From: Fremontodendron californicum
Taxonomy: Eukaryota; Streptophyta; Magnoliopsida; Malvales; Malvaceae
Direction: 5' to 3'
Length of the DNA stretch: 64,000 nt
Assembly (NCBI GenBank): GCA_030761205.1
Contig: JAULJL010000039.1
Location: 940,001 to 1,004,000 of the forward strand
Shown: piece after piece, positions 35,034 through 49,100 of the stretch
How the letters are laid out: each line of letters starts with the position of its first letter
Position numbering within the stretch: the first letter of the stretch is position 1
The notes under the pieces: model-generated
Database searches by the model: none
What the model was told of the DNA's origin: nothing
What the model saw: only the letters and a program-made list of their open reading frames with translations
Program-made: the position numbers and the translations under genes

Positions 35034-37712
35034 ATGGCGGCCGCCCGCCCTCTGGTTTCCGTCCAAACTATAGAATCTGATACGGCGGCTGACGTCACCC
35101 CAACTGTCCCTCTCGCTGATGTCATGAAAGCCTCGATACGACCCGACATTGTCACCTTCGTCCACGACAACATCTCCAAAAACCGCCGCCAACCCTACGC
35201 CGTCTCAAAACGTGCTGGTCATCAAACCTCCGCCGAATCCTGGGGTACCGGACGTGCCGTCTCCCGTATCCCCCGTGTTCCCGGTGGCGGTACTCATCGT
35301 GCTGGTCAAGGTGCTTTCGGAAACATGTGTCGTGGAGGTCGCATGTTTGCTCCTACCAAGATCTGGCGCCGCTGGCACCGGAAAATCAACGTTAACCAGA
35401 AGCGCTACGCCGTTGCCTCTGCCATCGCTGCCTCTGCTATTCCTTCCCTCGTCATGGCTCGTGGCCACCGCATTGAGGCTGTTCCTGAGATGCCTCTGGT
35501 CATATCAGACGCTGCGGAGAGCGTGGAGAAGACTTCGGCTGCAATTAAGGTTTTGAAACAGGTCGGAGCATATCCTGACGTGGAAAAGGCTAAGGACAGC
35601 CAAGGAATCCGGCCCGGAAAAGGAAAAATGAGGAACCGAAGGTACATTTCTCGTAAAGGTCCGTTGATTGTTTACGGAACTGAAGGGGCAAAGCTCGTTA
35701 AAGCCTTTCGGAACATTCCTGGAGTCGAAGTTGCCAACGTTGACAGGCTTAATCTGTTGAAACTAGCTCCTGGTGGACACCTTGGAAGGTTCATTATTTG
35801 GACCAAATCGGCTTACGAGAAGCTTGACTCGATTTACGGGTCATTTGAGAAGCCTTCTGAGAAGAAGAAAGGGTACGTCTTGCCTCGCGCTAAGATGGTG
35901 AATGCTGATTTGGCTAGGATTATTAACTCCGATGAGGTGCAGTCGGTCGTGAAGCCGATTAAGAAGGAGATCAAGAGGGCATCTTTGAAGAAGAATCCAC
36001 TTAAGAACTTGAATGCTATGCTGAAGTTGAATCCCTATGCTAAGACTGCTAGAAGGATGTCTCTTTTGGCTGAGGCGCAACGTGTTAAGGCTAAGAAGGA
36101 GAAGCTTGACAAGAAGAGGAAGCCAATTTCTAAGGTATATCAATTCTCTTCTGTTTTATCATGTTTTCTAAATGCTGTTGACTTTGAGTTTCTTAATGAT
36201 TATATAATTTCACTTTTCCGTGGCTTAGGCTGTTGCATTATAGTATATGTCAATGGATTTATATGTGCTTTTAGTTAATGTTCAATGTCTTTGGATGTTT
36301 TGGTTCTTGAATTTGATTGTGATTTATATGATTAAAGGAATCATTTTTGCTTGTTACTGCTTTATAATTGTTTGATTGATTGCTGTACTATACACTGTTG
36401 ACTACTTGTGTTTATGAGATTAGGCCCTTTTTTTATTTTATGTAGAGCTCCTAGAAGTGCTTCTGTTTTAGTGTTTACATGTTTTATATATTGAGATATT
36501 ACCTCTGTTGACAATAAGGTGCTGTTGCTGCTGCAACACAGTTTAAGACTATGTTGCTCCGACTTGTCATTTTTCTTGAAGTACTCATGCCTGACCCATA
36601 TCCGGATATGGGTATATGATCCTCCAAGGACCCTCAAAATACATAAAAATCTTGGAAAAAATTGAACATACCCGTGCCCAACACTCACACCGAGTTCGAG
36701 TAACATAGGTTTAGTATCATGCTTCGATACTCGTCTTGTGGTTCATATATCTTGCATTTTGGGGTTGATTCTTATTTGGTTGTCTCTAACTTATAGATGT
36801 TATGGAGTCATCTTTTTTCTCCATGTTTATCATTTGATGTGATTTTCTCAAGAGAATGGTAGGAAGTGGGAGAAGGCTTAGTTTGTGCTATTTGTTTCTT
36901 TGACTTGAGTCATTTAGTTTAGTCATATGCTATATGAGTATTATGCATTGATTGTTCCACCTTATCTGGAGCATGACTTTTGGCTCAAAATATATTGCAA
37001 TGGCATCCTTTGGTTCTCTTTCTCCTGTTGGAGTCATCTTGGTGGTATTCAAATTATGATGTCAAACTATGTTGCTCCGAATTTTTATTTTTCTTGAAGT
37101 ACTCGTGTTTGACATCCGTATCTGACCCATATCGTATGGGGATATGATCCTCCAAGGACCCGTCAAATATATGGAAATCTTAGAAAAAATTAAACATACC
37201 CGTATTCGACACATACCCATGTCCGACACTCAGACTCGAGTACGAGTAACATAGATGTCAAACGTTTGCATCTTTATAAGATTCAAATTGTTTCCTGCAT
37301 TTATCATTCTGGTTTTTCTTAGATTCTCAGGCCTGATTGATGTTTTACCCAATTTCTTCTTTGGCATACCATTGTATTCTCTGTTCATCTTTGAGAGAAT
37401 TTTTGTCTATTAATGATTCTAGCCCACATATTGTGCTTCTTTTTGGACTTCTAGTTACTATTATTGCTATGGATCCTCTTATCTCTTATTGAACTTGCCT
37501 TGTGAAAATGTTGATTTATTGAATTCTAGGTTTAGTTTATTGACTCCCTATTTTTTTCCTTTTGCCTTTTTTTTTTTCTTTCTTGGATGTTTCTTCAGGA
37601 GGAGGCAACAGCAATCAAATCAGCAGGCAAAGCATGGTATCAGACTATGATCTCTGACAGTGATTACACAGAGTTTGAAAATTTCTCTAAATGGTTGGGC
37701 GCGTCGCAGTAA
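35034..37712 (+). CDS. RPL4: 60S ribosomal protein L4 (uL4)
   Basis: Two exons, 35034-36134 and 37599-37712, joined in phase 0, give 404 residues, about the usual length of plant L4 (406-407). The protein starts MAAARPLVSVQTIE and shows the uL4 hallmarks: RQPYAVSKRAGHQTSAESWG, the Gly/Arg-rich loop GGTHRAGQGAFGNMCRGGRM that lines the peptide exit tunnel, and the basic C-terminal extension. The last exon encodes EEATAIKSAGKAWYQ and ends WLGASQ. It is a structural component of the large cytosolic subunit. Codon use is richer in G+C than the neighbours, as expected for a highly expressed gene. The single 1.46-kb intron contains family-A copies 15 and 16. Confidence 0.97.
36549..36708 (-). mobile_element. 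Family-A MITE copy 15
   Basis: 160 bp. Flanks GTTTAAGA / GTTTAGTA match 6 of 8. RPL4 intron. Confidence 0.82.
37067..37254 (-). mobile_element. Family-A MITE copy 16
   Basis: 188 bp. Exact duplication ATGTCAAA (37059-37066, 37255-37262). RPL4 intron. Confidence 0.92.
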
Positions 37713-37933
37713 TCTTAGTTTTTGCTTTAGAAATTTCCCGCAGACAAATGTTTGTATCAGTTTTGTTTTGGTTTTGGTTTTGGCATTTTATTTCTTTTGG
37801 AAAGAAAATTAGTGGAATGTCAAGTTTCTATAAAAATGAGAACAAGAATGAAATAGTTTAGAAATCTCGTTGGTCATTATGTTATTTAAATGTTTGCTTT
37901 GTAGTGTCAATCTTATTACTTATTACTTACTTC

Positions 37934-38645
37934 TAGGGGTGTGCAAATTTTAGGTTAACTGAAAAAATCGACCGAATTTCGGTTAATTCGGTTTGATTTG
38001 TTCGGTTTTTGGTTTATTCGGTTATTTAATTAGGTTTAGTCGGTTTATTTGATTGGTTTGCGATTTTTTATTTTCAAATTGAATCAAGAACAAATCGACA
38101 ATTAATTAAAAAATAAGTTAATAATATTATTTTTATTTAAATATATTCAAATTCAATTAATAATTTAGCATTATCCAATTCAACTCAATTCAAAATAAAC
38201 TAATTCAACTCAATAACCCATTACTCAAATAACTAAATCGAAAAACCGACCGAACTGAATTGATTAAATTCAGTTTGGTTAATTCGATTTTAAAATGTAT
38301 TTCGGTTCGATTTGATTGGTTTTAATGATTAATTCGATTTAATCAAATTTTGAAAGTTTAAAATCAAGGCTTATATATAAAAAAGCCTAATGTACTATAC
38401 CTATTTTTTCATTTTGGTACCTAATTTTTTTTTTTTTATTTTTCATTTTGGATACCTATAGTATACTTTTTTGTCCCAATCGGGTCTAAATCAGGTATCT
38501 TATCAGACCCAAATTTTATACTATAGGTACCCGAATGGGTCGAAAAAATTTTAAGTACTAAAGTGAAAAAAAAATATAATACATGAACAATTTTATATTT
38601 AAACTTAAAATCAAATCAATTAAATCGATCGAATATTCACCCTTA
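37934..38645. mobile_element. hAT-type element (CGGTT-rich) with a nested insertion
   Basis: 712 bp with ends TAGGGGTGTGCAAAT / GAATATTCACCCTTA and the CGGTT/AACCG arms of 7495-8054. The flanks (CTTACTTC / TTACTTAA) only loosely match. About 230 bp at 38370-38600 interrupt the right arm and have their own imperfect inverted ends (ATGTACTATACC..GGTACCTAA / TTAAGTACTAAAG..AATACAT), so they look like a second element inside the first. Confidence 0.65.
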
Positions 38646-40129
38646 TTACTTAACCAGCCCTATTACTTAAATTGATTATAAAATCTTTATTAAGATCCGA
38701 CTCAATTTGAATGAGGTATTATGATATGAGTAAAAAAAGTTAGACAAAGCTAGCTTTGATAAAAGGCAGGCATGTAATCCCGTAAAGAATGACAGATCTT
38801 GCTCAAAGTCTGACAAAGCCAATTATTATCCGATAAAATAGCAACTTATTAATTAAAATAAATTCATAGGAATAGTAGGTTTTTATTTTATTTTATGAAA
38901 TTCCACATATTATTTCATAAAATGATTCAATTATAGTTAGTTTGTATAGATTTGTTAATTGTGATCCAATAAATATGTATATTATAACAATCCTTCAGAA
39001 TTTACAGGTCAAAAATGGAGTCAACACTTGAAAGTGTAACACATGCACTTTAAATGGCGCGTGGGAACAAACAAGAACTGAAGGAACCAGAATTTAATGT
39101 CTGTCTGTTATGAAATCATTTATCAATAATGCTTATGCTTTCATTCATGTTAAACAAAAGGAACAAAACTAATGGGATTATTGTCCACTGCTAATTAAAT
39201 GAAGCATAAAATTTGGCACACCTATGATAAAAAAAAAAAATTATATTTAAAAAATAATAATATTTAAAAAGGTGAGAATTTTTTAAAATATGAGAAAAAA
39301 CGTAAATAATAATGGGTGTTTTTTAAAAAGTTGGATAAGTTCTTTAAAATGTTTTTTTTATAAAAGACATAAATGATTTTAATATTAATTTTTTGTTATA
39401 ATTTTATTTAAGATTTTAAATAAAATATTAATTTAATTAAAATAAAATTTAATACTAATATAAATATGATTTGAAGCAAAACTAAAGGTGGGACCCTTCA
39501 ACTCTTGTGATGAAGATGAACAAATCTCCTCCCTTCATAACATTGACCTTTGATTTGATTTGATCTGATCAAAGTCTCTCAAAGAATCTCACTTTCTTTG
39601 GGACCAACATTTTCCTCACCAGTGACCAGTCACTCTCTTCCAGTCTTCCTTTCCACAAAGAGAGAAAAAAAGGAGAAAAATAAATTGTAGTAAAATAAAA
39701 AATAAAATAAAGTTTCATGCTTGAAGACTTGAAGTTGATTAGCAAAGAAACAGCAAGCAGTCAACAATCAAAACATAAAAAAACTCTTAAAAAAAAAAAG
39801 ACTCCTCTTTCTTCTTAAACTCCACTAATTCTCTCTCCAAAGTCCAAATTATTCACATTTACTTGCTTTTCTCTCTTTAGCTGGTTTTGAAGTATAAATG
39901 GTACTTGTAAAAATTGAAATTTGCCATTTCTAAAGTGAACCAGAATCAGATTTTCATTTTTACTTCTGGGTTTTTTAAAATAAAAATTAGTTAATAATTT
40001 ACAAGTGACTTCAGCTTTATATCTGTAACAGTCACAAGGAGCTCTTTTTTTAGCTGTAGTTTCTTTCTTTTGCCACCATTTCTTTTTTCATGGTCTCTCA
40101 TTTTATAATTTCTTGCCTTCACCGTGGAG
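38646..40129. promoter_or_regulatory. Upstream region of the receptor kinase gene
   Basis: About 1.5 kb between RPL4/hAT element and the kinase start codon. The last 600 bp include CT-rich leader-like tracts (39790-39880, 40050-40090), probably the 5' UTR. No discrete element assigned. Confidence 0.4.
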
Positions 40130-43100
40130 ATGGAGAAAAGGCTTCTCGTTTTACTTCTTTTATTCTCTCTGCTTCTTCTTTTGGGTTCCTCCTCTGCCCA
40201 GATGCAAGGTATTTCCATCTTCTCTATTTATGTTTTTGTAGTTATAAACAAATAAGTTATTTTTTGTTCTTTGGGGTGTAACTTTCTTCATGATTCTGAA
40301 ATTTATGCTTTTCTTATGACTTGGGATTCAAAGGCATCAATTTTATGGCTTATCAAATATACCCTCTTACATTTTAAGTCGTTTTTCACCATATAATACT
40401 TCCATTTTTTCCTTTGGAAATATGTATAAATCTGGGAATCACTCTGTTTCAGCTTTGGATTATAATATGAGTGATATCTTTGTTTTCTTTTCTTTTTATG
40501 GTTACTATAAAGATCTATTAGTTTTGGTTTTTGATAGTCATTTAAACTTCATTTAGTACTGTAGCTAACAATATGTTATCTTTGTGTAAGAAAGAGGAAA
40601 GTGTTTAATTTGGTATCTTTTTAGATGTTATATGTTGAGAAAATATTGCCCACTTCTACAATAAATGAGCAAAAGAGGCAATGGCTATTACCAGACAAAA
40701 GCAGAAAATATTTTGGTCTTTAATATGTGAAAAAAAAAAAACTGATGAAGAGAAAAGGAGAATAGAACCAAGGCCTTGACTGCTCAAGTGTAACTAGAAC
40801 TGAGAATCTTAACCTATTAACCCAATTTTGGTCTTGCTTCCCTTACTGATAGAGAATCTTGTAGTCATAACTGATAACTTATGTTACTCGGACTCGGGTG
40901 TGAGTGTCGGACACGGATATATGTCCAACATGGATATGTTCAAAATTTTTCAAGATTTTCATATATTTGGAGGGTCCTTGGAGGATCATATCCTCATATC
41001 CATGTCCGGATATACGTCGGACATGAGTTTCGGACACGGGTACTTCAAGAAAATTGAAGAGTCGGAGCAACATAGCTGATAACCCAATTTAAAACTCAGG
41101 GTAAAAGAAACTGAAAATAGCAAAACTTGGCAGTTTGTAGACCGATTTAAACAGTTCCACCGATCTGTTTTTTTTTTATTTTTATGACCGTCATACTTCA
41201 TACTTCATTTTGAAATTATGGTTTAAATGTTCTCATGGAGCCTTGTTTGCTGTCTGAGTTGTTTAAAACATAATGCCATAAACTGGGGAGACATGCATGG
41301 AACTAAGGATAGAAAAATAGTATGACTCAACCAGGAAAGGATCATACTGTTCGAAAATTTCTCCTCAGGATCTTATAATATATTATTGTCTTAAATCACA
41401 TTAGCATAAGCTGAGTGCATTATGAGTGAAATATTTGTAAACCTCAAAAGCATCCTGCATCCATGTGGATATCTGTGTTCTAAATGTGTGTGCATATTAC
41501 AAAGTTTTATTGGTCATTTATGGAGTTGTTGCAAGTAACAAGTAGATGAGACTTTAGAAAAATATGTGATTCCTTTTGCTTTTCGCCTTCATTTGCCCCT
41601 AGTTTTTCACCATGATGCATGATGTCAAGCATTTGGCACACGAAGCTATGTTATTCGGACTCGGGTGTGAGTGTCGGACACGGTATGTGTCCGACACGGG
41701 TATGTTTAATTTTTCCCCAAGATTTCCATGTATTTGGAAGGTCTTTGGAGGACATATCCCCATATCCATGTCTGGATATGCGCCGGACACGGGTACTTCA
41801 AAAAAAAATGAAGAGTCGGAGAAACATAGACGTGAAGTTTAATGGAGTTTTTTTGTGTGATTGCTAACAAATCTAAACACATGAAACAGGTTTTATGAGT
41901 TTGAACTGTGGGAGTAATGGAAATTTCACTGATGAACTTGGTCTCCAATGGACTTCTGATGATTTTCTTAATTATGGAGAAACAGCTAGCATATCTGTTT
42001 CAAATGAGATGAGGAAGCAGTATACGACACTCCGGCATTTTCCTGCTGATTCCAAGAAGTATTGTTACAAGCTTAACCTTGTAAGCAGGACTAGGTATCT
42101 TATAAGGGCAACTTTCTTGTATGGTAATTTTGACAGCAATAATGTTTATCCGAAATTCGACATTTCCCTTGGGGCTACTCATTGGTCTACGATTGTTATA
42201 TCGGATGCTAATACTATAGAAAAGATAGAGCTTATATTTCTGGCTACTAGCCCTGATATTAGTGTCTGTTTATCCAATGCTACAACTGGACAGCCATTCA
42301 TATCTACCTTAGAGCTTCGACAGTTCAATGGTTCAATTTATTACACACCATATGAAGAAAGTTTTTATCTCAGTGTCTCTGCGAGAATCAACTTTGGTGC
42401 AGACAGTGAAGCTCCAGTTAGGTATGAATGGGCACATTGTTAAGATTGCCATTAGATAATGAGTCATCAACAATCAATATTTAAAGTAACAGAGAGAAAA
42501 TAAGTGCAACAATGATAAAAGCAACAATATTGTAATTAATAGATAACAAATTAGGTTATACTAATTATTCTTATACCTTGAAGACTATGTTGCTCCGACT
42601 CTTCATTTTTCTTGAATTACCCGTGTCCGATGCATATTCGGACATCGGTATGGGGATATGATCCTCCAAGGACTCTCCAAATACATGGAAATCTTGGAAA
42701 AAAATGAACATACTTGTGTCGGACACATACCCGTGTTCGACACTCACACCCGAGTCTGAGTAACATAGCTTGAAGATGCTTTTCACATTGTGTTTCAAAT
42801 TGGGCCTTGGAAAGTTTTAGGAAGTGTGCATTTATGAGAATTATGTGAATTGTTGTCCGCTATGTTACTCGAACTCGGGTGTGAGTGTCGGATACGGGTA
42901 TGTATCCGACACGGGTATGTTCAATTTTTTCCAAGATTTCCATGTATTTGGAGGGTTCTTGGAGGATCATATCCCCATACCCATGTTCGGCGTCGGACAC
43001 GGGTACTTCAAGAAAAATTGAAGAGTCGGAGCAACATAGGTTGTCCGACCATACAGATTTGTGCTACAGAAGATGATATAAAAGTACAATTTATCTTTCA

Positions 43101-46100
43101 GGTATCCTGATGATCCATTTGATAGAATATGGGAATCAGACTCTGTGAAGAAAGCAAATTACCTTGTTGATGTTGCTGCTGGCACTGAGAAAATATCAAC
43201 TAACCAATCAATTGTCATTAGCAGCAGTGAAAGGCCGCCTGAAAAAGTGATGCAGACTGCTGTAGTTGGTAGAAATGGATCATTAACTTATCGCTTGAAC
43301 TTGGATGGTTTTCCTGGTTATGGCTGGGCAGTCACATACTTTGCAGAGATTGAAGATTTGGCTCCAGATGAATTCAGAAAATTTAGGCTAGTGCTACCAG
43401 GCCAGCCTGATTTGAGCAAAGCTGTTGTTAACATCCAGGAAAATGCCCAAGGAAAATATCGTGTTTATGAACCAGGATATCCTAACATATACTTCCCCTT
43501 TGTATTATCATTTAGATTTGGGAGGACAGCCGATTCTTCCAGGGGGCCACTTTTGAATGCCATTGAGATAAACAGGTATCTGGAGAAAAATGATGGTTGC
43601 TTAGATGGTAAGTAATTAAGTTTCCTTCAGTAAATATAGATCATTGGAATGCATTCTTTCATCTGATTCTTGGGATTCTGGGCTTGAATTTTCATGTAAA
43701 CTATTGCTGCTAGGCATATGACCCAAGCCTAGTCTTGAGTATCTCATTTTATGTTACTCGGACTCGGGTGTGAATGTCGGATACGGATATGTGTCCGACA
43801 TGGGTATGTTCAGTTTTTCCATGTATTTGGAGGGTCTTTGGAGGGTCATATCCCCATACCCATGTCCGAATATGCGTCGGACACGACTGTCGGACACCGG
43901 TACTTCAAGAAAAATGAAGAGTCGGAGCAACATAATTCTCATTTTGATGAACTTTGAGAGTTATAATCACAGATATCTTAAATTAGGTTTTCATGAGTTG
44001 CAGGAGCAGTTATCACTAATGTGGTCACACTCTACTCATCAGCTGACTGGGCACAGGAAGGTGGTGACCCATGCTTGCCTGTTCCATGGTCATGGTTGCG
44101 GTGTAACTCTGATAGACAGCCAAAGATAGTTTCAATGTAAAAATTTATGCCACCTGAGATTCTTTCCCACTTCTGTTAAATTGTTTTTCGTAGTAATATC
44201 TGAAACAAATACTCTACATTGTGACTTCTTTTATTCGTGTGATGCTTGGCAGCCTTTTATCCAGAAATAATTTGACAGGGAATATCCCCTCAGATTTGAC
44301 CAAGTTGAGCGGTTTGGTTGAGTTGTAAGCTTCAAACTGCATTCTTACCTTTGCTAGCTGTTAGCTCATCTTTTCCTCCTTTGTTTCTTGTTCTTGTTCT
44401 TGTTCTCTTTCTTTTCTTTTCTTTTTTCTTTTACTTCAGTTAGTTAACACCTATATTGCTCCGACTCTTCATTTTTCTTGAAGTATCCGTGTCCGACACA
44501 TATCCGGACATGGGTATGAGAATATGATCCTCCAAGAACCCCCCAAATACATGGAAATCTTGGAAAAAATTGAACATACCCATATCGGACACATACCCGT
44601 GTCCGACACTCACACCCGAGTCCGAGTAACATAGGTTGACACACCCATTTTACCCCCTTAAACAAACTAATTTCTTATCTTTTGGTTACAGATGGCTTGA
44701 TGGGAATTCCCTGACCGGTCCAATACCGGATTTGACTGGATGTGTGGACCTAAAGATCATGTAAACAACAATTGCTCTTCTCTTAATTGTTATATGTTTT
44801 AAAGCATTTGCTGACTAAGATTTTTTTTTTTCTGATATAGTCATCTTGAAAACAATCACTTGACGGGTGAGCTACCTTCGTCTTTAATGAACCTACCAAA
44901 CTTGAGGGAACTGTAAGTCATTCAAACTTGTCTGATTGTTGTTTTTATTTGTCAAACAGAATTTTTCCATAGTTTAGATGTGAAATTCTAAGATCTATTT
45001 CGTGTATTAGTTGCTGTTCTAGTTAACATTGGATGGATTCATTTTCTATTGTTTTAGTCTATGTTACTCGGACTCGGGTGTAAGTGTCGGACATGGGTAT
45101 GTGTCTGACACGGGTATGTTTAACTTTTTTCCTGGATTTCCATGTATTAGGAGGGTCCTTGGAGGATCATATCCCCATACCCATGTCCGGATATGCATTG
45201 GATACGGGTACTTCAAGAAAAATGAAGAGTCGGAGCAACATAGGTTTTAGTTATCTGTTGGTGTTTTCCAAAAAGATCTTATATAATTGATGTTCTCATG
45301 GATGCAGGTATGTGCAGAATAATATGTTATCTGGAAGAGTACCATCAGGCCTTCTGAGTAAAGACTTGGCTTTGAAGTGAGTATCATTAAAAAGTAGAAT
45401 TGAAATGCATTTAGCACATGCTTAATAATTGGTGTAGGTATCATCTTTACATCTTAGCTATGTTGCTCCGACTCTTCATTTTTCTTGAAGTACCCGTGTC
45501 CAACGTATATCTGGACATGGGTATGGGGATATGATCCTCCAAGGATCCTCCAAATACATGGAAATCTTGAAAAAAATTGAACATACCCGTGTCCGACACT
45601 CACACCCGAGTCCGAGTAACATAGCATCTTAGATTTATACAACCTACTCGTATTAAGTCAATTCTATGGACCTTCTTTGTTTAATTTTGGCAAAAGTGCC
45701 TCTATTCTCTTAAAAACAAAAATAGACATTCAAACATATATACACACACAGAGGAAGCAGTTTTGCTAATTCTGTTTGAAAGAAAGACACTCTTTCGGTA
45801 ATGGTGTATCTTTCGAAACAGGTGTCTGAGAAGTGTGAGACATCGGCACCTTATGGTACTTCATCAAGTGAAAAAGGGCAACATACCATTGTTTAAACAG
45901 AATCAGATTATCATAATAGTATGTGAATCAACATGATGTTAAATTTCTAAATCCCCAGATAGGTGCTATTATTCAAACTTTCTTTGTGAGTTGACATAGA
46001 AATCACTATAAAGTCTCTGATGAGTAAATATTAGTGTTTTGAATTTGCTCTTTGATTTTTTTTTTTTTTTTTTGGGTTTTCTTCCCTTAGAATGATTATA

Positions 46101-49100
46101 GAAGGCTGACTCCTAATCTCTTAAAGAATGATAAAAGTAACCCGATAATAGCCAGTCAAGGAATCTAACACAAACTGCAAATATGTTCAATCTGCTAGTT
46201 GTTAGGCATAAATATTTCTATATTTTGGCTTCCTTTTATGGCATTTTCCATCCTTTTCTCCTTTCATACTAATATATGCTCCTTTATTAGTTTAGTGCAA
46301 TATAGTTACAACTTACAACTACTTTTTTCCCACAGCTATGCTGGAAACATTAACCTTCATGAGGGGGGTGGAAGAGTGAGACACCTTAGTATTATTATTG
46401 TTGGTTTGTCTGTTGGAGCTGCTGCTGTTCTGCTCGTAGTTACGATTTTGTCTTGCTTTATTTTGCGCAAGGGGAAGAAAAAACATGAACAAGGTACGAG
46501 ACCGGGTTTTTTAATGTTTGGCTAATCTATTGAATATCTCAGCTGGCTTGACATGCTTAATTTCTTTAATTTATGTCAGAACAATTTCATCACTCTTTGC
46601 CTATTCAAAGTCAAGGAATTGTTTCTTCCTTGAATAATGCTCCAGCAGAAGCTGCTCATTGCTTTACATTAGCCGAGATCGAAGATGCTACTAAGAATTT
46701 TGAGAAGAAAATTGGTTCTGGAGGATTTGGGGTTGTATACTATGGGAAAACGAAAGATGGGAAGGAAATTGCAGTGAAAGTTCTCACTAGTAATTCCTTC
46801 CAAGGAAAGAAGGAATTTACAAATGAGGTAAGTGTAGCCTGCTTCAGTAATCAGACACAGCATTTTTTGTTTTCAAATACTTGTTCATAATTATGGAGTT
46901 TTGCTTCTGGCCTGTGGTTCCTTTTATTAAGGCAACTTTTCTGACAGTTGTTTATTCATTTGAAGGTTTCTTAAATATAAGGCTCTAATTGTGGGAGTCT
47001 TGGGTGTTTATTTCTCAGAAGTTTTAGAGGGAATTTCATTCATTTTAAGGGCTATTAGGTAAAGTTGGTACTAGTAGTCAGATTTGAAGTGACTTTATCA
47101 CTACTTTGATTAGGTTACCTTCAATTCTTCATTGGACTTTCAAAATAAATTGTTTCAGTTCATCACAAATAGGACAAAGGGAAGAAAATCCTATGTTACT
47201 CGGACTCGGGTGTGAGTGTCGGACACGGGTATGTTTGATTTATTCTAAGTTTTTCCATGTATTTGGAGGGTTTTTGGGGGATCATATCTTCATACCCATG
47301 TCCGGATATGCGTCGGACACAGGATACGGGTACTTAAAGAAAAATGAAGAGTCGGAGCAACATAAAAAAAATCTCCATACTGCCATGAAAATATGGCAGC
47401 CTGGAATTAAGTTAATAACTAGAGAGTTCTCGACTAAGTGCAGCACCTGCAAAACAGCCAAAGGCTAAAACTTCTAAATTTTTTCGTTCTTATACTATTT
47501 ATATAAAATTCTGAGCATTTCCCCAACTAATGTATTGGTTCTGAAATGAGCTGGCAAGCTAAATTTTCAAAACAAATTATGAATTTGTTAGAACTTAGAA
47601 TCTGTTGCTTGAATTTTACTCATAAACCACGATTGAACTGGTAGCACGGAAGTCTGCTTTCACTCAGCTCGATTTCCTTAAAAAGAAAGGATTTGCTTTA
47701 ACTTGACCTTTTTCTTTTTAGAGAGAGGGTTCTGAGGCTTTTAAATAATTTAGATTGCATTGATTGGCATATTTCTAATTAGCCATTTGAAGCTCTTTTG
47801 ACTTATGCGGTAGGTGAGTCTTCTTTCAAGGATACATCATAGGAATCTGGTACAGTTTCTCGGGTATTGTCAAGAAGATGGGAGAAGTATGCTTGTTTAT
47901 GAGTTCATGCACAATGGAACTCTCAAAGAACATCTGTATGGTAAGTTCAAGCTATGTTACTCGGACTCGGATGTGAGTGTCGGATGCAGGTATGTGTGCG
48001 ACACGGGTAAGTTCAGTTTTTTTTAAAGTTTTTCCATGTATTTAGAGGGTCCATAGAGGGTCATATACCCTTATCCATGTCCGAATATACGTCGGACACG
48101 GGTACTTCAAGAAAAATGAAGAGTCGGAGCAACATAGAGTTCAAGTGTTCTTGGGTTAAAAGGCAATATAAATTGAGAGCTCACTGCTCACCCTTGTGTA
48201 AATTATAATAGGCCGTTTAACCCGTGGTATCGATTGGATAAAACGCCTTGAGATTGCTGAAGATGCTGCAAAAGGTACTTAAGCTAAGGGATAAAACTTT
48301 AATTTCTATTTGCAGAAGTTTCTTTGCTTTGTTCAAGTGACTGAAGGTTTGATTCTTGTTTTCCTGTATTCAGGGATTGAATACCTTCACACAGGCTGTT
48401 TTCCAGCCATTATCCATAGGGATTTAAAAACTAGCAATATTCTTCTTGACAAGCACATGAGGGCAAATGTTTCAGATTTTGGGCTTTCAAAGCTCGCGGT
48501 AGATGGAGCATCGCATGTGTCAAGCGTAGTTCGGGGAACTGTGGGGTATCTGGATCCCGAGTAAGGCCGTGCTTCTACTAAAATGTTATTTGCTTGAAAT
48601 CATGTTAAATGACTATTTGTAGTGATTTGCTATTGTTGCTGCTGCTCTTCTCGAATGATTAAATTGTTTTTAGAAGACGAAATTATGTGTTTACATAATG
48701 AGAAACGAGGAAGAAGAGGGATTTTTATTTGTGATGATTGTTATCATGTTTAAAGATTGATCAAGTCAATCCTTGTGTACCCTTCAAATTCCTTTTGCCA
48801 TTGTAATTTCTGTTTGCGGCCACGCTATCACGCTAAATGATATGTTGTTCCGGCTTTTCATTTTTCTTGAAGTATTCATGTCCGACACCTGTGTCCGACG
48901 CATATCCGGACATGGATATGGGGATATGATCCTCCAAGGACCCACCAAATACATGAAAATCTTAAAAAAAAAAATTAAACATACCCGTGTTGGGCACATA
49001 CCCGTATCCGACACTCACAACTGAGTCCGAATAAAATCTACTGTTATGGGGGGGAATCAGTTTTCAGCATGCAATGTGAAATTATTCGTCTCATTGAGTT

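Noticed and set aside
35034..36143. Several minus-strand frames across RPL4 exon 1
   Set aside because: Byproducts of the G+C-rich coding sequence of uL4.
36549..36706. Recurrent 60-110-residue open frames such as MLLGLGCECRTRVCVRHG in many places
   Set aside because: They all fall within family-A MITEs and are translations of the repeat in different frames; not a peptide family.
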